Source of the DNA: Pomacea canaliculata
Lineage: Eukaryota > Mollusca > Gastropoda > Architaenioglossa > Ampullariidae
Length of the DNA: 64,000 nucleotides
NCBI RefSeq assembly: GCF_003073045.1
Contig: NC_037602.1
Span: forward strand, 10,278,464 to 10,342,463
Reading direction: 5' to 3'
Positions 51,707-64,000 of the stretch are shown here, one piece after another (position 1 is the stretch's first letter; each line of letters starts with the position of its first letter). The position numbers were made by a program, and so were the translations under genes. The notes under the pieces are model-generated. The model was not told the DNA's origin. It made no database searches and was given only the letters and a program-made list of their open reading frames with translations.

Positions 51707-54700
51707 CTTTTGGATTACAGAATATTTACACGTTACTTTGATTTTGTTACTGTGACATTGTCGCACGTTTATTTCCAATGTTCTGGTAGACAGCAGTTCA
51801 TCAAAACTGAGATCTGATCGATGTTTTACATACACTTTGTCACAAGTTAAAAAGCAAAAAAAAAAAGTACATGCCAACATTTGCAAGTATAATTTGCACA
51901 CACGCTTTATTCTTTATTAAGTAAACGATAGTCAGGAACCATTCAAGTTGCATTTCTTTATCAAGAATCTTAAAAAAAATAGCGTTTGTCAGAGCAGTAA
52001 TACATCTACAAAGGTGTGTTTATTGTGATACATAGATTATATAACAAAAAAATTATTTTTCTCCAATCTATACAGTCTAATGCCTTGAGGGAGATAGATA
52101 CACATTTAGAACTAAGTTATGCAACAAACTTCAGACATGATTACTGTTCATGTAAAGATGTACAAACATACAGTACCCTATCCGATAAAAACTAATGAAA
52201 AACTAATTACATTATGCTGGAGTGATATTACTTAAACTTTTTGCTGACATATTAGCTTATACCTGAACATCTTATCTGGGATATGTAAAGATTGCTCCTG
52301 ATAAAAACCTTCACATGATATTAAAAAGATTTTAGCGAATGGAAGAGTTTTGACGACTTAATATTCTGAGTCTGTCAAATGAACCAAATAACAAAAATGT
52401 AAACAATGAGTAAATGATGTATAAGTTACTGAAAATGAAATCTCCAATCTATCTACCTGTTCATTAACACACTCATACAAATGATATAAAACATTGTTAT
52501 AAACTCATGACTTTGAAATAGACATTTTCTGTAGCAAAGAAAAATAACTGATATTACTTCTGTAGAAACATCTTTTTTCAAACTATTATGACTTCTCAAT
52601 GTGAAAAGTCTTTGACAAAGAAACATTTTATGTCTACATCAGTGTAGTGTTTCTTTACCTGAATACACAGTCGCTGCTGTAGAAGTACACCCCTTGCTTC
52701 CCCAACGTGTGTAACTGTACCTGGAACACAACAGTGTTTAAGTGTTAGCAGCTAGTGATTGTCTTCTCTACCTGTTGGTTAGTGGAATCGTTAAATCCAT
52801 GTTAACATATGGAACATCCACATAATAGGATTAATAAGTACAGGGAAATTGTAAGTCAGTGATATCAGCACACAATTTATGGAATGTTCGAAAAAGAACC
52901 AACTTTTTATGGCATCCTTTATCGCAGTATTTGGGTGACTTAGAGTCGAAATCTCACACAAACCGCTCGAGATGTACCCTGTTGTTATCATCGTGAGACG
53001 TGCGTGAATTAAATATCATCGTTGAATGCCACTAAACTACCAGGAATACTACCAGCAAAGTATCATCACAACATGCAGCCAATGGAGGATGATCCCTTCT
53101 GCCTTGTAGGTAATGTTATAACTGCTAGGTAATTTAGGTAACCGCTCAATAATCAACAATTGCAGGCATAGACACTAGTAAAATATGTAACCTTCACCAT
53201 CCACATGCAGTGCATAAAAAAAGAACAGACTAGGTGAATTGCTAATCCTTTAACTTCATTGGGACTCTAATAACCAACCGGTTTTCCAACAAAATTAACA
53301 ACAATAACTAATTTATATTAATTAACCCTTCTCGACAACTGTGTCGACTGGGAGAAGTTGCTGCGCCACCAGTGTATCCAAACCGTACCAGTGCCTTAAC
53401 CACTTTTCTCTACCTGCCAACCCATGTATATTGTTCAATGTGGGTTTTTGGATTTTCATTCTCCTGCACTGATAAACAACACATAAAATACAATATTTAC
53501 AAATATAAAACAATATATGTGCATAGGGTAACAGTTATTTAAGAGTACATCCATCAGCCAAGCTCTGTGATTTTTTTTTCTTTGTCTTGTTTTTATATAT
53601 GCATTATTTTTTTTCTTTTATAGCTGTAATACAAGATTTAGATGAAAGGTTCTATCTGGGGAGTGTTTTTTTTTTAATGTGCACGAACAATAGACCAGGC
53701 TGCTTATTTACATGTAAATGTTCACTCAGGTGATAAATCAGTCTAATGTTATCCCCAAGATATCTTGCTTAAAAAAACTGGACTGATCCTTATGAATACA
53801 AGATGGTTAAAGTACTAAAACATTTTTTCATTCTATTTGACATGCATGCGGCTCCAATCTTATATATCACATTTAAGAGAGTGATAGGTTTATCACAGTA
53901 AATCCATCGTTCCCTACGCTTTTACCATCAGACATAATTTTTACCACCTGACCTGCTTCATTTAAAGTGATCTAATATTGACTGACTTTCTCTCCTTTTG
54001 CTATCCACCTTGCACAGGGGCAACACAGTCCACCTTCCATTTTCTTTTCCCTTATGAATTTATAATGATGTTTATAAATACCTTTAGCTTCGCTCTTTTC
54101 AAGTTCATTTATCTTCCCTTCATTTAACCTTCTTTTGTCTTCCAACTGTGGAATTATTTTTCCTAATATTTTTCCTTTTCCTTATGTTTTGTTCTTTTCT
54201 CACTTGCATAAGCTATTGTTTTGCTCTGCTTTTTCTTAGCATAGTTTCTAGAAAGGTCGGATTGGACACAACAAATTGTCATTTCATAAAAGAAATATTT
54301 CCTTAATTATTCCTTTCATATGGAAGGACTTAGTAGTCCTCTATAACTTCTCTACTAACTTAATTTGTTGGATAACTTTTATCCTTTATGTGTGATAAAT
54401 GTAGCATCCATAGTTGAAATTTCCTTTCTTTTCTTTTTCTTTGTTACTTAATCATAGAATGATCAAAGAATGGTCATTTCAATATCCTGGGCTTATATTT
54501 GAATCCATAACAAGATCTGAAAGTAAGTCTGACATCAGAAAGAAGTCTAATATACTTTTTTGGAGGGGCCTTTTCCTACACCAAGTGTATCGTATTACTT
54601 CTCGATTTATTTTGCCATGTATTAAATAGGTCCAACTTTGTTATCATCTTATCAACTTGTTTTTACCCTCTAATATTGTTGTTATGCCTATAATTATGAT

Positions 54701-57700
54701 AGTCTACCTAGAAATTTTAAATAATTTTCCAAAGACCCCCAATCGCAATATTATCTATAACTCATTGCATTCTTCTAGTTGTCGGTAGAATTTTGGATTA
54801 TCATTGTTTGGTCCATAGACATTACAAATTAGAATTTCTTTTTATAATGTTATGACTGCTATATTGTAATTTTCTCCATTGTATCTATAAACTTTTGAAA
54901 CTGAACATTTGAAATTGTTATTAAATAGGATGGCCAACATACATGAGAAAGAAGTATATGAATGAAAAATGCAAGAAGATCCCCGTTCTGCAGAAATCAT
55001 TTTGCAGGTAAATTAAAAAGCACATATAGTGAAATGCATGTCACCTTTTTTATATGTCACCTAGGCTCTGACAATTTATTGAAACCAACAGACTTTATGA
55101 GGTTGTGCCCATAGTAAAGTAATTTTGAAAGAAACAAGAAGCAGCACTAAACAATGGGTACTTAATGGGTTAGTATCAATGCCTCTGCAAGTAATGCCAT
55201 GGGTTTATGTTACAGCTAAATAGCTTTAAATAACAATAAAGAGCACAGCAGTTAATACAAACTTTCCACAAAGGTGCTTTATTTGATGAGCAAAAGCTGA
55301 TATGGAGTATTAGGTATCAAATGAACAGATAAAATGGAAATACATAGACAAGCAAAACACACGGATAATCAAGAAGTTCATAATATAGCTGGCAGAGTGT
55401 CATAAAATAGTCAACTATTTTGCCATGTAAGGTAAAGTTAAAGGTCATCCCCTAACCTTTTTCAGGTCAGAAGGGGTGAGGAGTGAGACCTCATATTTCT
55501 TTGGGGCCAGCTTTACATAAGGCGGTGTCCATCTCCTCTATCTCACTGCCTTACCATCCCCAACCCTCTGTGAAGTCACTTTGGTTGACTGAGGGAAGTT
55601 TGCTGCTCTAATAATCATTAAACCAGCGCACTCTCAGTTTAGATGCCAGAGCTCTAACCACTCAGCTATCCGCTGTCCTATGAGCGGTGATCAAGTTTTT
55701 CAGTCCTGATAGTAAAAGTGTCCCAGCAGTAAGTGTAACTTATGTATTATAGGTCTCTACAAACATCTGTCTGCAAAACATTACCTTATCCCAATTGTCT
55801 GAATAGAAACACATGTTTATGTGAGTGTATGTGTGTGTTAACATTGTGGAAAAGCAAACAAGGCAGGCCTTAAATAGGTAATAATCAACCAGTTGTTTTA
55901 GAATCTCTTGTTACCCTTTTCTAAAATACCCATATTTCTATATTAGCTTTGAAAGCATATAACCATAAGCAAAAGTGTTTGCATTATTAAAAAAACACAC
56001 TATATGCACTAGCATTAAAAGAGTAACAAAATAATCTCTGCAGTAAGAAACATGTCAATCCTATTTATCACATTAATCAAAAACATTGAATAGGTACACA
56101 TTCTTGTTTGTATGTAGGAGTTGGCATGTACAAAATGGGTCTTAAGTGGGTAAAATTTAACAAGTTGTTTTATGATCTCTTATAGGACCTAAAAATATTT
56201 AATAAAAATTGCCTTTTCTAGCATAATCAATATTTCTTAACTAGTATTTTAAAAAACAAAAACATAAGCGAAAGTGTCTAAATTTCACCATGCACTCACT
56301 TCACCTTATTACTGTCAGAAAATTAAATTACATTCTCTTGCCGCACTTCCTACCCTAATATTTTAGTGCAGCAATAAAAATTTTTTCAGAGAATCTGGTG
56401 AAAAAAATACAACAATTTTCCATCTGCACCACATCTTATTGTGAATAGCTTCCAAAGAGTTTACCTGGGCTTACAGTTTTATGCAAGTGTTTCTACAAAA
56501 GGACTGGGAGTATGTAACTTTGACTCACAAAAGTAAAAAACAGTTTTTGTTTGTCCTTTTTCCAAATGGCAATATTAAGTGTAAGGGGAAAAAACCCATT
56601 GATTATTGAGTTTTATGTTTTCTTTGTAATTGCCTTCAGGGGCAGTGAATCCAGTAAATTAAATTTGGAGGAAACGCAAGCGAACGTGAAATAGAGAGGT
56701 AAAACTGAAAAGCTATATATATATATACTCATCCATATCTTTTGATACAGATAGGTCACATAAGGGCCTGGCCCTGCTAGTATTTTTTTAGCAAAGAGAA
56801 AAGTTATTAGTACTTGTGGCATCTTCACTGAAAACAGAGACCGGAGTTACTTTTACGATTTTGTTTGTCTGTTTGTCAGGAACAATTGAGAAACTAGTTT
56901 GACACCCTAGATCAGACCTGGGCAAACGCCGGCCCGCGGGCCGGATCCGGCCCGCCTCCTGTCTCTGACCGGTCCGCCCGCTGGCCGCCCACCAGTAAAT
57001 ATACTATATATACAGTATTGGGTAAAACTGAGTTAACTATTTAGTCCGGCCCTTAGAACCATAGCCCATTTCTCATCCGGCGCTCTAGAACCATCCCAGT
57101 GTTTGTCATCCGGCCCCTTGGGAAAATTAATTGCCCACCCCTGCGTAGACAGTCAAGCGGCGTAAACTGGACTGAGCTGGGTCATGTGATCCTGTACAAC
57201 ACTAGTTGAAGACTGTGTCCTATAAAGGCTCCTTTGAAGAAGGTTGACTCCACGGTGATGTGAGGAAAGAACTGATGACAAACGTCAGGGAGGAGACTGG
57301 TCGCCCTGTGCAGGACCTGCTCACCATTTTCTCAAGGCAGGCCTGAGTGGGACCCTTGTCAGCAGTCGCGTCTACCCATTGTGCTCTCTCTCCACCCCAA
57401 AACGTCTGGATCCAGTCAAGGAACAAATGAAGAACTTACCAAAAACCAAATAAATAACAAAATGATGAATTCAGTGAGTTTCCTACGAAAGTCTAGTGGG
57501 ATATTCCAATGACTGGGTACAGCTCAATACAAGATGCTATTTCACAAAACCTGGTGAAATACTCCATGAACCTACAACATCATTGAACAGAGGTCGAAAT
57601 CCGGCATGTTTATAAAGAGAAATCGCACCTACTTAACAAATGTCCAGCTCTCCCACTGAGGTCTCCGCAAGATAGAGGTCTGCATACACTCTGGGCCTTT

Positions 57701-60700
57701 ATTTGAATATTTAGGTCCTGAATGTATTTAGTATAAACAATTTTATAAAACGTGGGAACAATTTAAGAACATTTAGTTTTAAATGAGATAAAGTGTTTAA
57801 ACCGGAATTTCGCTTCCTCCAGCACACACTAGTGTAACAAATGTCTCCACCCTTGAAAATTCAACCGAAGGATAAATTTTCCGACAGACTGGGAAAACCG
57901 ATCTCTTAAATAATTCTTGTTTATAATCAGTTTGTTCAAATCCAAACAGCGGAAACAATTCGTCTTTGTTTTATTTCTTGTTTGTTTTGTGATCTTTTCG
58001 TTTGCTTGTCAACGCCTGGAGTTCTTATCTTAAGCCATGCTGATTGTGATAATTGCGGTCATGGCTTTTAAAACTGTTTTAGCCAGTTTGAACAGCTTGA
58101 AGCTGTTTTAAATTTAGACGAGAAAAATATTTCTTAAACCGATTCGAAAGCGTCCGTGAAACTCTTGTAAACGGCGTAAAGCAATTCTTAAAATCGTTTC
58201 TAAATTTGCTTCTACAAACAGTTTTGTGCATGGTGATGCTTGTAGGCAACTCATTTCTGTTGTTGTTGCTGTTCCAGGTGAAACTGTGAAACATAAGGGC
58301 TTTAAAGGGAAGGGAGGGTCCATCGAAGACATCTTTTTTTCACGGTCTCTTGTTTCTGAAATCAAGCGCGAATAACTCATCCTTCAATGTCCCTTTGCGT
58401 TACCCTAGGACACCAGAAGATTTCAAGTGTCCACAGCGAAGTTTGTTGTTTTGTGATTGGCTGCTGGTGGTTAGCGCAAGTCAGTAGGTCAGACCTATGT
58501 TACACAGAGCAGATAGGGACTCACACTCGACTTTTCAGGTAGATTGCCGTGTGTGTGCTGAATTAAAGACAATGGTAACCCACAAAATATGCCATTCTTT
58601 TAAAAGACCATTTTCTTTAGCAGTATACTTTCTATTTATGTCAGGAATGTATTAATTATCAGGATGCCGCCCCATTTGGGCGAGGTGGGGATACTCAGTC
58701 TTTGTGAGGCAAATACAGGATGAGAGGTGGGAGGTTGGGCATCACTTAAAAAGTCTTCTGCTTTTGTAAATGTGAAAAACAATATCAGCTTGAAACGCTT
58801 AGTAAGCAAAGGGGTGGGAAGAAGTGATAGTCGGAAGGAATACAGGAAGAAAGATTTTTTACAGAAAATAAAAACAGGCCAGAAAACTATAAAGGAGAGA
58901 TGAAATGAGACAAGAGGAAGATAGTTTGGAAGTAAAAAAAGGAAATATTTTATTAAAATGCGTCCTGCAATACGTAAATCTAGCCACAAGATTCGGAATC
59001 AAGGAAGGAAAGACAGTGATAAGAAATTAAAAAAAATTTGTTCATGTTTTCACCAGTAAAAAGAAACTGATGAGAACGTTAGAAAAAGAGGAGCGAAACG
59101 GAAGGGAAAAAAATTATAGCAAAATATGCTCCATGAAAGAAAATCTTCATGATACTTTTCACTTAGTAAAAATGCGAATGCCTCTTTGGCTGTCCTTTCA
59201 ATTGGGTGACTACCCACCAGACATGAACACCTGATTATCAGTGACTGCCCATCAGACCTGATTTATCAAAAAAGGTTAACACACCAGCAAACTCCTGGAC
59301 ACAGTAAACCACTTACAGCTCACTTGCCCCTACAAGTCAGGCTATGAGACTACTCCTCTCCTCCCCACATGTCTCCCCTTTCCTTCCTGGCTCGTGTTTA
59401 AATTTTGGGTTGTTGTCTTTTTCTTGCATGATCGTGCTTTTAATGTTTGTCTTTGTCTCCAGCCTGCCTGTGTTGTGTTATAAGGTTTGGCTGTTGTCTC
59501 CATCGTGCCTCAATATTTCTTGTTAGTCTATCGCTATTACTGTGCTCGAACTTTCCCATTCCAGTAGTTTTTTTTTTAAACTTTATTTCTGAAACTCATC
59601 AATCTCCTAAATTTTCGTATTTTCCCTTATATTTTTTCGTTTATTTAATTTTTTTTTCCAAAGTAACATTTCACAGTGTGTGAGACAAATGTCTGCCTCA
59701 GAGCTCACCTATGGGATGTTTGTGTCAAAGGCTAAGCAAGTTCTCCAACATCGTTTTTTTCGCTCACGCAGACAGAGGCGATGTGGAGAGATCCGAACTG
59801 TCACTAAGGCCACCTCTGCCCGCCCTTCGCGGTCTCCGAATGCTCATCGCCTCATTTCATTGCAACGCGGGTCAGGCTGAGAGAAATAATAATGGATCAG
59901 CCCAGCGGATCGTACTGGTCAAGATATCTTATTCCAATCACTCTCTTCGCACCAGTCACGTCCCTCGCTATTCCTCCTCTCTCGTCTTTTCTTTTCTATT
60001 TGAGGATGGCGGCCACAGCGTGTTTCCCAGTTCCATCGTCTTCACTGCAGCCAAGTCTTGCATTTCCATAGTGAGCCTTTTTACAGTGCGCGGGTGAGTG
60101 CATGTGCGTGCGTGCATATTGTGTGTTGTGTGCGCGCGCGTGTGTGTATTTCGTGCCCGTATTCTTGGGTGTGTGTGTGGAGTGGGTGGGGTGTGGTGGG
60201 GTGTTCGTGTGTGTTTCTATCTACACCAAAAGAATTCTTACATGCATGAAACAACACTATAAGCATTGCTAATAAATAAGAAAATGATATGAAAAAAATC
60301 TTTATCGGGCTCTGGAATAAGCCCTGTTATTACATACTGAATAATGTATTAACCTATATATTTAAATCGTTACGACTGGAATCTTTGAGAACCTGGCAAG
60401 CGTACTTAGTGTTTCCAAGTATAAACATAAAGTAAACTCGAGCGTGTTAATGTTTGAATACCTGTATCTGAACAACAGAATGAACTTATTCACACGTACA
60501 TTTACTTTAGATTTACTTTTAGATTTACTTTCTTATTGCTTTTTTGTAGATTTTGAGCACACCAACACATTTACAAACATTCTATTTCCCTCCTTTCGTC
60601 TTTTTGCTGTCGACACGCACACAAAAGAAATGAATATATGTACAAAAGATTGATTTGCCACATTAATGATCAATAATGGAGTCTTCATTTGGAAGTCACC

Positions 60701-63355
60701 TTACAGATACTTCACATATTAGTGTGAAAGTCTCTGCCGGTGGTGGAGCTGTCCGATGGCGAAAGGTTAGCGCCTGTCACCAATACAGTGAAAGTTGGCT
60801 GCCCTGAGTTCATTCTCGTCTCCGGCACGCTGTTCTTTCTGTTTACAAGGCTGGCTGCCTTGCCGTAATATAACCTCAGCTGCTTACATGGCGTAAAACA
60901 CCAATCCATCCCCCCTCTCCTCTGCAGGTGGTCGAGCTGGCAAATGGTCGAAATGTCTGGTATTATTTTTTATGAGACAAAAGGGAGGCTATAAATGATA
61001 AACTTGATTTCTTCTGCATTTTTTCTCGTTCACTACGATATCTCTCAGGCCAGCTTTCAGAGAATTCAATCTGTGAGTTGTGTGTTATAAGTGTTGCCTC
61101 TATGAGTACATCAACGCCATTTCTTGATGACAGGAATCATTATTGTTTTATTGTGATCTTTTTTTGACGTTGTACACTGAGACAACAAGCATTTCCTTAA
61201 CTTGAAAGTATCAAAGACAAAAGAAACGATATTCAATGTTGGGACAAACTCATGCAATCGAAAGTATATCTATGGTGACTGCGGCCTGTGCTCCTCAGAG
61301 AGTAACAAGGAATAAACATCTATGAGACGTAATCGAGATAGTCAACACTTTTTAAATATGTAGGGCTCTCTTAGGAATCTCAACGCACTCGAATATTGAG
61401 AGCACTCTGTACGTCTTCAGCGCTTAAATGAGGTTGCTTCCCTTGAATCGTTTCCCTGCGCCTACGAATCTTGTTTCGCCAAGTTTTTTTTACAAGTTTG
61501 AAAGTAGAACCTTACAAATAAAACTTTGCTTTCTGTGTTCATTCTTTATTTCTTTATATTATTTATTATTATATTTTATATTATCCCACTGCTCAGTACT
61601 TTTGAATACAACAAAATCTCGAGAAAATCTAATCTACAGTCTCTAGGATTCTTGTCTTGACTACTAAGCATGTTCATATAATTCATATTCCTGTACTCAC
61701 TGTTTCTATATTTCTTTTCAGACACACGGACTCCTTTTATTTGAATTACTCACTTTAGTCACTTACTCCCATGAAATCTTAACGCTGCATCAATTAATTC
61801 ATTTGTCAAAACTTTCCACCCTTTTAGTTACAGCTTATGTAACCTAGTCACAGCTTATTAAGCTTTTCTTCCTGATTATGCAGCATGAACACCAAGGTGT
61901 GCACAATAACTACCTTTATGGTTTATTTTGTGTAGAATATCGCATTAAACGAAAGAGAAAAATGCCATTGTGTAAAAGACACATTTCCCACCCAGCAACA
62001 TTGTCTCTGAGACTCTTTATGCCCGAAGTGACAGTCTGTCCCGTGTTCACGTTCATTTGTTCTGGCATTATTGCAAGAACCTCATCGCTGTATCCAGCTT
62101 CAGCTTCCCCATCCCCCTGGCTCGTCGGCTCAGTTCAAACCAACATCATGTTTCTGCTCTGTCCCAGATGCAAACGCCGGCTGTATTTCTGTGTTTCTCA
62201 ACAAAAGAGTGGACGACGACACCATGTTCGCAATTATCCTTCACGTCTGCAAGCGAAATGAGCCATGGTGAAGCTGGACCGTTAGATAAAGAGGGGGTGT
62301 GGAGACAGATTAGCAAGCAAGAGCTTGTGAATTGTTGGATAGCGCCCTTGATTATGTCTTTTCCAAATTATTGATTCGTTAAAGCGCAAGGGGAGGACAA
62401 CTCTAAACAGACTCAGTCTCCCTTGTCACCATAGAGAACTGTGAGTGATCTCAAAGTGGCATGTACTTGAGGCACACAAATGTGGTACGTTTGCATTTTA
62501 ATAGCTTCCGAGATTTTTCCCCCCATCTTTCTTGTTAAATGTTGGTTTGCGCTAGACCGAGTGCGCGAACATGCAATTCTCTTCTCCTTGTCATATCCGA
62601 CACTTTTTTGAAATTAAAGAAAAAAATTGTTTGACAGGAAAGTGTGAAGCAATATGATTTAACTTTAAAACAACTCAGCGCTGAAAGCTTTCTTAAATGA
62701 CGCAACATGGAGAAAAAGGAAACCACAATATGAACACGTGATGTTTGCTTCTCAGAATAGAAGTATCCAACAAACATACTGCACTGTGCAACATTACACA
62801 TTCACTAGATATTCTAGTATTTTATGCGTATCGCTAGTTTTGTATTTAATCGATTGATTTATTAATTGATTGATTTGTGGATAGGTTATTTGAGATTTGA
62901 GGGCCATTGCCCCAAAGAAGTGGAGCAAACAACAATAATAACACAATATTGCAACCTATTTTTGTGAGAAATGCTTGATTAGTCCACAATTGTATCATTG
63001 CTTGCAGTCTAGCATTCTATAGACCAGACCTGGGCAAGGCCGGCCCGCCTCCTGTCTCTGACCGGCCGCGCCCCGTATATATACTATATATACAGTATTG
63101 GGTAAAACTGAGTTAAGATTATATTAGTCCGGCCCTCTAAAACCATCCCAATTTCTCATGCGGCCCGTTGGGAAAAATAATTGTCCACACCTGCCCTAGA
63201 TAATAGTTTCTGTTGATAGAGAAATGCTCATATTAGCTTTCCATATAAGTGCTGTGTAACTAAGCACGTATACCTGGGTGCACTTTCTACTTACCTGCCG
63301 CAGTGAAAGCTGGCAGAAGCGAGGCGCACACAAGGATGCTGAGGACAAGTGTCAT
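51249..63355 (-). CDS. Gene D: secreted short-chain collagen C4-like protein, one exon missing
   Basis: Whole-gene entry; introns are included. Found exons: signal peptide 63355-63295, domain start 52720-52659, and domain body 51706-51249. The domain shows the run YTRWGSKGC, YSGYMGGSFYGHTGSGANYL, CAVC, KCPSGW, YTGLLMSGY and a C-terminal PCPPYVNSN...CVVC, the conserved pattern of short-chain collagen C4-like proteins expanded in molluscs and first named in sponges (known family, from memory). About ten cysteines suggest disulfides outside the cell. The junction between the last two exons reads exactly YSGYMGG. The first exon ends in phase 1 while the second begins in phase 2, so at least one exon between 52.7 and 63.3 kb was not found; it often carries a coiled coil or collagen stretch in this family. 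Confidence 0.65.
52659..52720 (-). CDS. Gene D internal exon, C4-like domain start
   Basis: 62 nt, entering in phase 2 and leaving in phase 1, with a TTCCAG acceptor and TCAG|GTAAAG donor. It encodes YSYTRWGSKGCTSTAATVYS, the conserved opening of the domain. Confidence 0.75.
54440..54920 (-). mobile_element. L1-type LINE relic, endonuclease region
   Basis: The minus strand, with stops and frameshifts, reads CNVYGPNNDNPKFYRQLE and, further on, pieces like KLDLFNTWQNK and a final NDHSLI-like motif. These match the order of motifs in the apurinic endonuclease domain of L1/Tx1-type LINEs (VYGPN ... LVDTWR ... SDHS). It is long dead and its ends are not clear. Confidence 0.55.
55431..55678 (-). 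mobile_element. tRNA-derived SINE
   Basis: From 55678 the minus strand starts GGACAGCGGATAGCTGAGTG, followed by GTTAGAGC (A box) and a degenerate B box GGTTTAATGAT. The body ends in the AAAGCTGGCCCC and AAGGTT region shared with 40609-40700. Confidence 0.65.
56913..57143. mobile_element. GC-rich hAT-like MITE, copy 1
   Basis: It starts CAGACCTGGGCAAACGCCGG and ends TTGCCCACCCCTG, with CCGGCCCGC-type sequence inside and a central ATATACTATATATACAG. The ends are imperfect inverted repeats with the CAG...CTG form of hAT elements. Flanks share CTAGA-like bases, not a clean 8-bp duplication. Confidence 0.6.
57144..60732. other. Intronic or intergenic stretch, nothing recognised
   Basis: Short open frames at 57220-57426 and 59711-60097 show no family features. 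There is a GT-rich microsatellite at about 60100-60215. Confidence 0.4.
60733..60908 (+). mobile_element. SINE-like repeat
   Basis: GCCGGTGGTGGAGCTGTCCG, then an A-box-like and a B-box-like stretch (CCCTGAGTTCATTCTC), then the tail CTTGCCGTAATATAACCTCA and GGCGTAAAACACCA. This tail type recurs in molluscan SINEs, from memory. No coding capacity. Confidence 0.45.
60909..63027. other. Intronic stretch of gene D, nothing recognised
   Basis: AT-rich, no supported exon on either strand; short open frames near 62 kb have no family features. Confidence 0.4.
63028..63201. mobile_element. GC-rich hAT-like MITE, copy 2
   Basis: It starts CAGACCTGGGCAAGGCCGG and ends GTCCACACCTG. It shares the long internal block TATACAGTATTGGGTAAAAC with copy 1 but lacks part of the GC-rich left end. 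It sits just 3' of the signal-peptide exon of gene D. Confidence 0.6.
63295..63355 (-). CDS. Gene D exon 1, signal peptide
   Basis: ATG at 63355 opens MTLVLSILVCASLLPAFTAA, a typical signal peptide with a cleavage site expected after the final Ala pair. The donor GCAG|GTAAGT is canonical and phase is 1. It lies on the same strand as, and 10.6 kb upstream of, the domain exons; linkage to them is inferred. Confidence 0.6.
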
Positions 63356-64000
63356 GGCTGCCGTCAGGTACTGAATCAGTGGATGACGATACAGATACAG
63401 ACGTGGAGCTGCCTGTACTTATATAGTCAACTGTCTAAAGACAGAGCACAATTAAAACAACATCTGTCGTTTCGCATCACGGGTAATTATTATTTTCCAG
63501 TGAAAGCAAGAAAAATCAGTCTGCCGATTCACATCCGACATGTGATCAGTCGTATCATCAATAAAAGGTTTTGTCCTTGTGTATGGTGTGTGACAACAGG
63601 ACCAGTTGTACCGTTACCCAAACTTTGAGATCGCATTGGGCGCAATCACGGGGGACGGTGGTGCAAAAACTGCCTGCTGTTATTTTTTAAGATGAATAAT
63701 GTTAGGAAAAATTATAAATTTTAATGGAATGACATCAGCAGGACAATTTTCCTCTGCTTGCAATTTGACCACCATGCTAGTTTCTTTGTACATTTTAGGG
63801 GGAATTTTCAGCTAACAAGAGGGAAGTAGAGGATGCAGTAGAGACAGTAGAGGGGCGAGGGCAGTAGAGAGTGTTGGTGGACGAGGAAGAGGCTGGTGGA
63901 CTACTTACCTGCTACAGGACAGGACTTAAGGAAACATGTTGTTATTCTACGTGTCACAATAATGCTGACCTAGAAATACATATAGAGTTGGAAGAGGACG
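63356..64000. other. Upstream of gene D
   Basis: Contains the TATA box noted above. A canonical donor (GCAG|GTAAGT) on the minus strand near 63908 could end a non-coding upstream exon or belong to a neighbouring gene. Confidence 0.3.
63418..63425 (-). promoter_or_regulatory. TATA box of gene D
   Basis: TATATAAG on the minus strand, 63 to 70 nt upstream of the signal-peptide ATG. It would place the transcription start near 63395 and leave a 5' UTR of about 40 nt. Confidence 0.6.

Larger units (their letters stand above)
52721..63294. other. Gap between found exons of gene D
   Basis: 10.6 kb with transposable-element relics (LINE 54.4-54.95 kb, SINE 55.4 kb, MITE 56.9 kb, SINE 60.7 kb, MITE 63.0 kb). 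At least one coding exon of gene D, entering in phase 1 and leaving in phase 2, should be here; I could not identify it. Confidence 0.45.

Noticed and set aside
57220..57426. Minus-strand open frame with WIQTFWGGERAQW
   Set aside because: Considered as the missing exon of gene D. It has no matching splice phases and no resemblance to the family, and it borders a MITE.
1..64000. CRISPR arrays, bacterial operons, integrons or prophage
   Set aside because: No such structures. Intron-rich genes, SINEs and MITEs show this is animal nuclear DNA.

Overview
The window is eukaryotic nuclear DNA, most likely from a mollusc and probably a gastropod. It is AT-rich, with many small exons bounded by GT-AG introns, microsatellites, tRNA-derived SINEs, hAT-type MITEs, non-LTR retrotransposon tails and a short-chain-collagen-C4-like gene. 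The lineage is an inference from these features and was not tested by any search.

About two thirds of the window is a cluster of three coiled-coil genes built on one plan. Gene A (minus strand, first ATG at 10907, running off the left edge) has an N-myristoylation-type start and then small coiled-coil exons. One of these has grown a 21-residue polyglutamine run and another a Glu/Gln repeat. Its last visible exon resembles the coiled-coil start of a Gypsy-type gag protein. Gene B (minus strand, 36231 to 15747) begins with a 3.2-kb disordered exon carrying 25 near-identical 63-bp repeats. It continues as about 31 small coiled-coil exons, many copied in tandem together with their introns, and has two possible terminal exons. 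Gene C (plus strand, about 37.9 to 44.6 kb) lies head-to-head with B and is a shorter version of the same design.

Nearly every internal exon of A, B and C starts and ends in phase 1. Of 52 internal exons with intact boundaries, 31 have a length that is an exact multiple of 21 nt, which is whole heptads. Such exons can be duplicated, lost or skipped without disturbing either the reading frame or the coiled-coil register. Exons in all stages are visible: fresh copies, expanded copies, one with a frameshift, one with a lost splice acceptor, and scars where exons were deleted. The function of the family is not known to me.

The right third (44.6 to 64 kb) is gene-poor. It holds gene D, a secreted short-chain-collagen-C4-like protein on the minus strand. 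Its TATA box and signal-peptide exon are near 63.4 kb and its domain exons at 51.2 to 52.7 kb, with at least one exon between them not found. Around it are an 0.8-kb inverted repeat with a perfect 33-bp hairpin, a hAT-type MITE with a perfect 8-bp target duplication, a pair of GC-rich MITEs, SINEs and an L1-type LINE relic.

All exon boundaries were read by eye from splice consensus, frame and paralogue comparison. There is no transcript evidence.
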